This document shows, piece after piece, positions 6,320-9,685 of a stretch of DNA of 9,685 nt (positions are counted from its first letter, which is position 1; each line of letters begins with the position of its first letter). The DNA is from a bacterium (GTDB lineage Bacteria > UBA8248), in the NCBI GenBank assembly GCA_027622355.1, contig JAQBZT010000089.1, forward strand, positions 1 to 9,685, read 5' to 3'. The position numbers and the translations under genes are program-made. Below the pieces are notes generated by a model. It made no database searches and was not told the DNA's origin. It saw only the letters and a list, made by a program, of their open reading frames with translations.

Positions 6320-7054
6320 ATGACGGAGCAGAACCGGCCGGATGGGGCTTTGGCCCGCCGGCGGAGGATATTCTGGGTGGTGCTCGCGCTCGCGGCGCTC
6401 GCGGGGCTGCTGGCGCTCTACTTCCGGCAGGATATCTCGGGCTGGATTGGCGCCCTCCAGAAGCTGCAGGCCCAGAAAGACCATTTCCGCGACTGGATAA
6501 ACTCCTTCGGCGTCTGGGGGCCGGTGGTGTTTATCGCTGTTCAGGTCGGCCAGGTCGTCTTCTCTCCCATTCCGGGAGAGCTGACGGGCTTTCTGGGCGG
6601 CTACGTGTATGGAGTGGGGGCCGCCACCTTCTACAGCACGATTGGTCTCACGATCGGAAGCTACATGGCCTTCGCGATCGGAAGATGGCTGGGCCGGCCC
6701 TTCGTCGAACGCCTCATGACGCGAAAGGTGATCGACAAGTTCGACTTTCTGGTGCAGCACAAAGGGGCGCTGCTGGCGTTCGTCTTTTTCTCGATACCCG
6801 GTTTTCCGAAAGATTATATGTGCTACCTGCTGGGGCTCAGCCCGCTCCGGCTGCGGACGTTTCTCATCGTGGCGTTTTTTGGGAGGATTCCGGGGACCTT
6901 CGTTCTCGGCCTTCAGGGGGCCAACCTGTACGAGGAGCGCTATGGGATGTTGTTGGGCATTTTTCTCGTGCTTCTCGTTGGCGCGGCTCTCATCGCCTAC
7001 CTGAAAGACTACATTCACGAATGGATGCGGAAAAAGGCGTCCGACAAGCCTTGA
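6320..7054 (+). CDS. TVP38/TMEM64 (DedA-like, VTT domain) membrane protein
   Basis: A 244-aa integral membrane protein of the VTT/SNARE-associated (TVP38/DedA) superfamily, whose members act in membrane homeostasis and, in several cases, lipid carrier flipping. Hydrophobic segments lie near 17-34, 66-80, 90-118 (in two parts), 150-160, 172-190 and 208-227. Family motifs are visible: GELTGFLGGYVYG...G..IGSYMAFAIGRWLGR (86-126), then FFSIPGFPKDYMCYLLGLSPL (156-176) and GRIPGTF (188-194), the paired re-entrant-loop pattern. The start at 6320 is chosen because GGAG lies 5 nt upstream and because the open frame upstream of it has no family features. It is divergent from the methyltransferase operon across 260 bp and converges with the AEC transporter gene, 16 bp away. 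No clear promoter was found for it. The family is firm; the substrate or lipid is unknown. Confidence 0.92.
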   Translation: MTEQNRPDGALARRRRIFWVVLALAALAGLLALYFRQDISGWIGALQKLQAQKDHFRDWINSFGVWGPVVFIAVQVGQVVFSPIPGELTGFLGGYVYGVGAATFYSTIGLTIGSYMAFAIGRWLGRPFVERLMTRKVIDKFDFLVQHKGALLAFVFFSIPGFPKDYMCYLLGLSPLRLRTFLIVAFFGRIPGTFVLGLQGANLYEERYGMLLGIFLVLLVGAALIAYLKDYIHEWMRKKASDKP

Positions 7055-7070
7055 GCCTCGCCTTCATCCC

Positions 7071-7955
7071 TCAGATCAATTCCAGATAGAGCAGCACCAG
7101 CGGCGTGGTCAGCATGCTGAAAGCGGTTCCGGTGAAGACGACCGAGGCTGCGAGCGGGCCCTCGTTTCCGTAGCGTTCCGCGAAAACGTAGTTGAAGTTG
7201 GCCGCAGGGCTGGTGGACATCAAAAAGAGCGCCGCGCGGAAAATGCCCTCGAGCTGAAAGATGGCGGAGAGCGCCCATGCGGTCGCAAACCCCAGGACGA
7301 AGCGGAGAATCGAGACCATCACGCTGAATTTGAAGTCCGTCCGGCGAATCGAGCGAAGCCGGTAGCCGAGAACGAAGAGCTCGAGGGGAAAGAGCCCCCT
7401 TCCCGCAAGCTGGGTGAACTGCATGAAGAATTTCGGGATCGGCCAGGCGAATACCGCGGCCGCGATGCCGGCGATCGAGGCATAGATCGCGGGCATGCGG
7501 AGCGGTTCGACGGCGTTGGCCCTGCCGCCGTGGAGGACAAGCCCGATTGTGAACAGGATGAACACGTTGGGGATAGAGAGCAGCACGACCTGGGCCAGGC
7601 CTTCTTCTCCGAATGCGAGCAGGGCCAGCGGATAGGGAAGCGAGACCGAGTTCATGATCATGATCGAGGGGGTGAAAATTCGCTGCTGGATGCCGAAAGC
7701 GATTTTGATGAGCCAGGCGATGGCCCCGGGGATCAGATGAATGGCGAGGGAGAAAAGGACGGCGCGGAGCAGATTCGCCACGTCAATGTTCTGGCGTGCC
7801 AGTGAATCGAACATCAGGGCCGGAGCGAGAAGGAAGATGATGATCTCCATGAAAATCTTGGGGTCGATCGTTCGCTTCTTCCCGTAGAAATATCCCGCGA
7901 AGAGGATGGCCATGACGGGGAACACGACTTGAAGGATGCGGGAGAGAATTTCCAT
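7071..7955 (-). CDS. AEC (auxin efflux carrier)-family transporter
   Basis: A 294-aa multi-pass inner-membrane protein of the auxin efflux carrier family; characterised bacterial members export or import malate, malonate or other organic acids. Around ten hydrophobic helices alternate with short loops. The family pattern shows in LQVVFPVMAILFAGYFYGKKRTIDP near the N-terminus, IIIFLLAPALMFDSLA (38-53), a central MNSVSLPYPLALLAFGEEGLA, and the C-terminal MSTSPAANFNYVFAERYGNE...ASVVFTGTAFSMLTTPLVL, which corresponds to the conserved P-A-N and late-helix region. The ribosome-binding site is weak (GAGAGG about 13 nt upstream of the ATG). A candidate promoter lies at 8030-8058. It is a single-gene unit, tail-to-tail with the TVP38 gene and head-to-head with the VOC gene. 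The organic-acid substrate cannot be inferred. Confidence 0.92.
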   Translation of the reverse strand: MEILSRILQVVFPVMAILFAGYFYGKKRTIDPKIFMEIIIFLLAPALMFDSLARQNIDVANLLRAVLFSLAIHLIPGAIAWLIKIAFGIQQRIFTPSIMIMNSVSLPYPLALLAFGEEGLAQVVLLSIPNVFILFTIGLVLHGGRANAVEPLRMPAIYASIAGIAAAVFAWPIPKFFMQFTQLAGRGLFPLELFVLGYRLRSIRRTDFKFSVMVSILRFVLGFATAWALSAIFQLEGIFRAALFLMSTSPAANFNYVFAERYGNEGPLAASVVFTGTAFSMLTTPLVLLYLELI

Positions 7956-8029
7956 CTCGATTTGCTGGCCTCTCGGCGAAACGGCCCGGCAGCCGGACCC
8001 ACTAAGACGTCCCGGGCGAAAAGAGGGCG

Positions 8030-8058
8030 AGTATATCCATGGCCGCAGAGAGAGACAA
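8030..8058 (-). promoter_or_regulatory. Candidate sigma-70 promoter of the AEC transporter gene
   Basis: On the minus strand TTGTCT (8058-8053, 4 of 6 consensus) is followed after exactly 17 bp by TATACT (8035-8030, 5 of 6). Transcription would start near 8023, giving a leader of about 68 nt. The rest of the 183-bp gap 7956-8138 shows no convincing promoter for the divergent VOC gene and no hairpin. Confidence 0.6.
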
Positions 8059-8138
8059 GGGAAGGGCGTTGCGGGTGAAGCGGGGGCCGGGATAGGCTGG
8101 CGTTTTCATATCGCGCACTCGCCAAAGGGAGACGAGAA

Positions 8139-8576
8139 ATGCCGGAGATCGACCATATTGGCTATGCCGTTCGAAACGTGGATGAGAAGAAGGATTTGAT
8201 GGAGAACCTCTTTGGCTTCCGCTTTCAGGAGCGGCTGGAGAAAGATCGCCCGGGCAACCACGCCCGGCTGGATTTCTATGAAACGCCCGGCGGGGTGATG
8301 GAACTGGTCGAAAACAGCTCGCCCGAATCCCCCATCAACAAATTCATTGACGAGCGGGGGGAAGGCCTCCACCATATCTGCTTCCGGGTCGATGATTTGC
8401 CCGCGACGATGGCGGAGTGGGAGGCGAAGGGGGTCAAGTTTCTTATGAAGCCGCCGATCGCCGGTTCGAAAAACGCGGCCATCACCTTCACCGTTCCGGC
8501 CACCACGGGCGGGATCACCATCGAGCTGCTCCAGCGCCTGCCGGAGGGCGAGGTGCCCGACTGGGTGGCGAAGTAG
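8139..8576 (+). CDS. VOC-family protein, methylmalonyl-CoA epimerase-like
   Basis: A 145-aa vicinal-oxygen-chelate fold protein made of two beta-alpha-beta-beta-beta halves. Likely metal ligands are H6 (IDHIGYAV), E55 (VMELVE), H79 (GLHHICFRVDD) and E129 (ITIELLQ). The HHICFRVDD and TIELLQ signatures resemble methylmalonyl-CoA epimerase and lactoylglutathione lyase. The segment that in true epimerases carries the catalytic Glu (E..QGV..AFL) is not recognisable here, where DRPGNHARLDFYETPGG (36-52) stands instead, so epimerase activity should not be assumed. The start is supported by AGGGAG about 9 nt upstream. It is followed after 53 bp by the FecR-domain gene on the same strand; whether they share a transcript is unclear. 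Fold and metal site are confident, the reaction is not. Confidence 0.85.
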   Translation: MPEIDHIGYAVRNVDEKKDLMENLFGFRFQERLEKDRPGNHARLDFYETPGGVMELVENSSPESPINKFIDERGEGLHHICFRVDDLPATMAEWEAKGVKFLMKPPIAGSKNAAITFTVPATTGGITIELLQRLPEGEVPDWVAK

Positions 8577-8629
8577 GATCGGAAAGAACAATGGCGAAAG
8601 TCTCAAAATAACAACGGGAGCTGATCGCG

Positions 8630-9277
8630 ATGAAACGATATCTTTCTTTTTTCATTGTGCTGGTCGTTGCCCTTTCGGCGGTTCTTTTCTTCCCCCGGAC
8701 ATCGGATGCCGCTCGGGGAGACAGCGTGGGCCTCGTGGTCGCCCTGCAGGGGAACGCCACGCTCATCCGGAAGGAGGGGGACAGCATCGTTCCGGTTACG
8801 GCGAAGATGGCTTTGTACCTGGGAGATACGATCCGGACCGCGGAAGATTCAAAGGTCAGGCTCATGTTTGTGGATGGGACGGTGGTCTCTTTGGGTGTGG
8901 GGACGACATTCCGAGTGACGAAATTTGTTTTTTCCCCCCGGGAGAAGAAACGCTCATTCGGGTTTGGCGTTCCGGCGGGCGTTTTCCGGGCGATCGTCAG
9001 CCGGCTTTTGCCCGGCTCATCGTTTGAGATCCAGACCCGGACGGCGGTTGCCGCGGTCCGGGGGACAGACTGGATGGCCCGTGTGGACAACAACGCCTGT
9101 GCATTTTTCGTGCAGCGCGGAAAGATCTCCGTGAAATCCCAAAGTTCCGCTCATAACTGGGTGTCGCTTTCTGACGGCGAGGGAACAGAGGTGCACGAAG
9201 GGGCTCCCCCTTCCAAGCCGAAAATATGGGGCAAGGCGCGCGCGCGTGCCTTGATGCGTGACGCTACGCTTCGATGA
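8630..9277 (+). CDS. Secreted FecR-domain protein
   Basis: A 215-aa exported protein. Residues 1-27 are a Sec signal peptide (MKRYLSFF, hydrophobic core, SDA cleavage site). The rest is a FecR-type domain without the anti-sigma helices of true FecR: MALYLGDTIRT (60-70), VRLMFVDGTVVSLGVGTTFRV (76-96), then VAAVRGTDWMARVDNNACAFFVQRGKISV (140-168), which holds the VRGT hallmark. Such stand-alone periplasmic FecR proteins are commonly encoded next to CHASE2 sensors and are thought to pass or bind extracytoplasmic signals; their ligand is not known. GGGAG lies 9 nt before the ATG. The stop overlaps the start of the downstream CHASE2 gene by ATGA, a sign of a functional pair. It carries a single cysteine (C156) and ends in a basic tail (KIWGKARARALMR). 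Confidence 0.9.
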   Translation: MKRYLSFFIVLVVALSAVLFFPRTSDAARGDSVGLVVALQGNATLIRKEGDSIVPVTAKMALYLGDTIRTAEDSKVRLMFVDGTVVSLGVGTTFRVTKFVFSPREKKRSFGFGVPAGVFRAIVSRLLPGSSFEIQTRTAVAAVRGTDWMARVDNNACAFFVQRGKISVKSQSSAHNWVSLSDGEGTEVHEGAPPSKPKIWGKARARALMRDATLR

Positions 9278-9685
9278 AACTTCTGCGTCTGACCGAATTC
9301 CGGGTGGCGCTCCTTGCCACCTTCGGGATGATTTTTCTGTACCTCGGGGCGGCGCAGACACCTCTTTTCCGCAACCTGGAAGCCAAGACCCTCGATTTGA
9401 GATTTCAGCTCCGCGGGGCCTCGGTTCCCAAGGTACCGATCTCTCTCGTTCTCGTTGACGACAAAAGCATCCGGGCGCTGGGCCGGTGGCCCTGGAGCCG
9501 GGAGCGCTTCGCCCAGCTCGTACGGCGGCTGCGGGCTGCCGGGGCGAAGGTGATTGCCTTCGACATTCTTTTCCTGGAGCCGGACGAGAATCTGACGGGA
9601 AAAACACTCCGTTCGCTGCGGCGGTCCCTGCAGTCCATTCTTCCGGAAGGCACGGTTTCGCAAATTCTTGCGCAGCGCCTGCTGG
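9274..9685 (+). CDS. CHASE2-domain sensor protein (N-terminal part, runs off the window)
   Basis: The first 137 codons of a gene that continues past the right edge. The protein opens with a short cytoplasmic stretch and a transmembrane helix (about 10-27, VALLATFGMIFLYLGAA), then the start of a CHASE2 extracytoplasmic sensor: LEAKTLDLRFQLRG (35-48), ISLVLVDDKSIRALGRWPWSRERFAQLVRRL (55-85) and AGAKVIAFDILFLEPDE (88-104), all typical of the domain. CHASE2 is normally followed by three membrane helices and an output module such as a class III adenylate/guanylate cyclase, histidine kinase or Ser/Thr kinase, which is not visible here. The ATG lies within the FecR gene's last codons (ATGA overlap) and has no strong ribosome-binding site of its own, so translational coupling is likely. 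Confidence 0.9.
   Translation, partial: MKLLRLTEFRVALLATFGMIFLYLGAAQTPLFRNLEAKTLDLRFQLRGASVPKVPISLVLVDDKSIRALGRWPWSRERFAQLVRRLRAAGAKVIAFDILFLEPDENLTGKTLRSLRRSLQSILPEGTVSQILAQRLL

Noticed and set aside
7033..7056. Small hairpin (AAGGC/GCCTT) at the end of the TVP38-like gene as a terminator
   Set aside because: Only 5 bp with a 9-nt loop and no T run; too weak to call in GC-rich DNA.
8591..8611. Six-codon mini-ORF (MAKVSK) just before the FecR gene, as a possible leader peptide
   Set aside because: It has a modest GGAAAG upstream but no following hairpin or regulatory codon run; an ORF this short is expected by chance.

Overview
This window reads as chromosomal sequence from a GC-rich Gram-negative bacterium. 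The evidence is a Sec-exported periplasmic solute-binding protein of the tripartite tricarboxylate transporter (TctC/Bug) type, an FCD-domain GntR regulator, epoxyqueuosine reductase, and a FecR-CHASE2 sensory pair. A proteobacterium or a neighbouring phylum fits, but nothing here fixes the taxon. There are no rRNA or tRNA genes, insertion sequences, phage genes or CRISPR repeats. The ten complete genes and one partial gene are tightly packed, and no gene-free stretch exceeds about 260 bp.

Left block (5-2263, minus strand): a compact three-gene operon reading gntR (FCD regulator), then a GlcG/HbpS-like (DUF336) protein, then a TctC/Bug periplasmic binding protein. It looks like a regulated carboxylate-uptake or catabolism unit. 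The 218-bp region 2264-2481 separates it from a divergent inositol-monophosphatase-family gene. That region holds two direct copies of TGTCAACA spaced 22 bp apart. They supply a -35 box for the regulator promoter and lie over a candidate promoter for the phosphatase, so they are a natural candidate operator for the GntR protein.

Middle block (2482-7054): the phosphatase (plus strand) converges on a minus-strand operon of three overlapping genes: a SAM-dependent methyltransferase, queG (last step of queuosine tRNA modification) and an alpha/beta hydrolase. Both junctions are 4-bp ATGA overlaps, so the genes are probably translationally coupled. The leader of this operon contains a strong intrinsic-terminator-like hairpin between a candidate promoter and the methyltransferase ribosome-binding site, which suggests attenuation or a short leader RNA. 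A TVP38/DedA-type (VTT domain) membrane protein is divergent from it.

Right block (7071-9685): an AEC-family transporter on the minus strand with a good candidate sigma-70 promoter. Then, on the plus strand, come a VOC/methylmalonyl-CoA-epimerase-like protein, a secreted FecR-domain protein, and the start of a CHASE2-domain sensor that overlaps the FecR gene by ATGA and runs off the window.

Most of the content belongs to known families. The parts most worth a second look are the putative attenuator ahead of the methyltransferase-queG operon, the paired TGTCAACA operator candidate, and several departures from family motifs (phosphatase, Bug protein, VOC protein).
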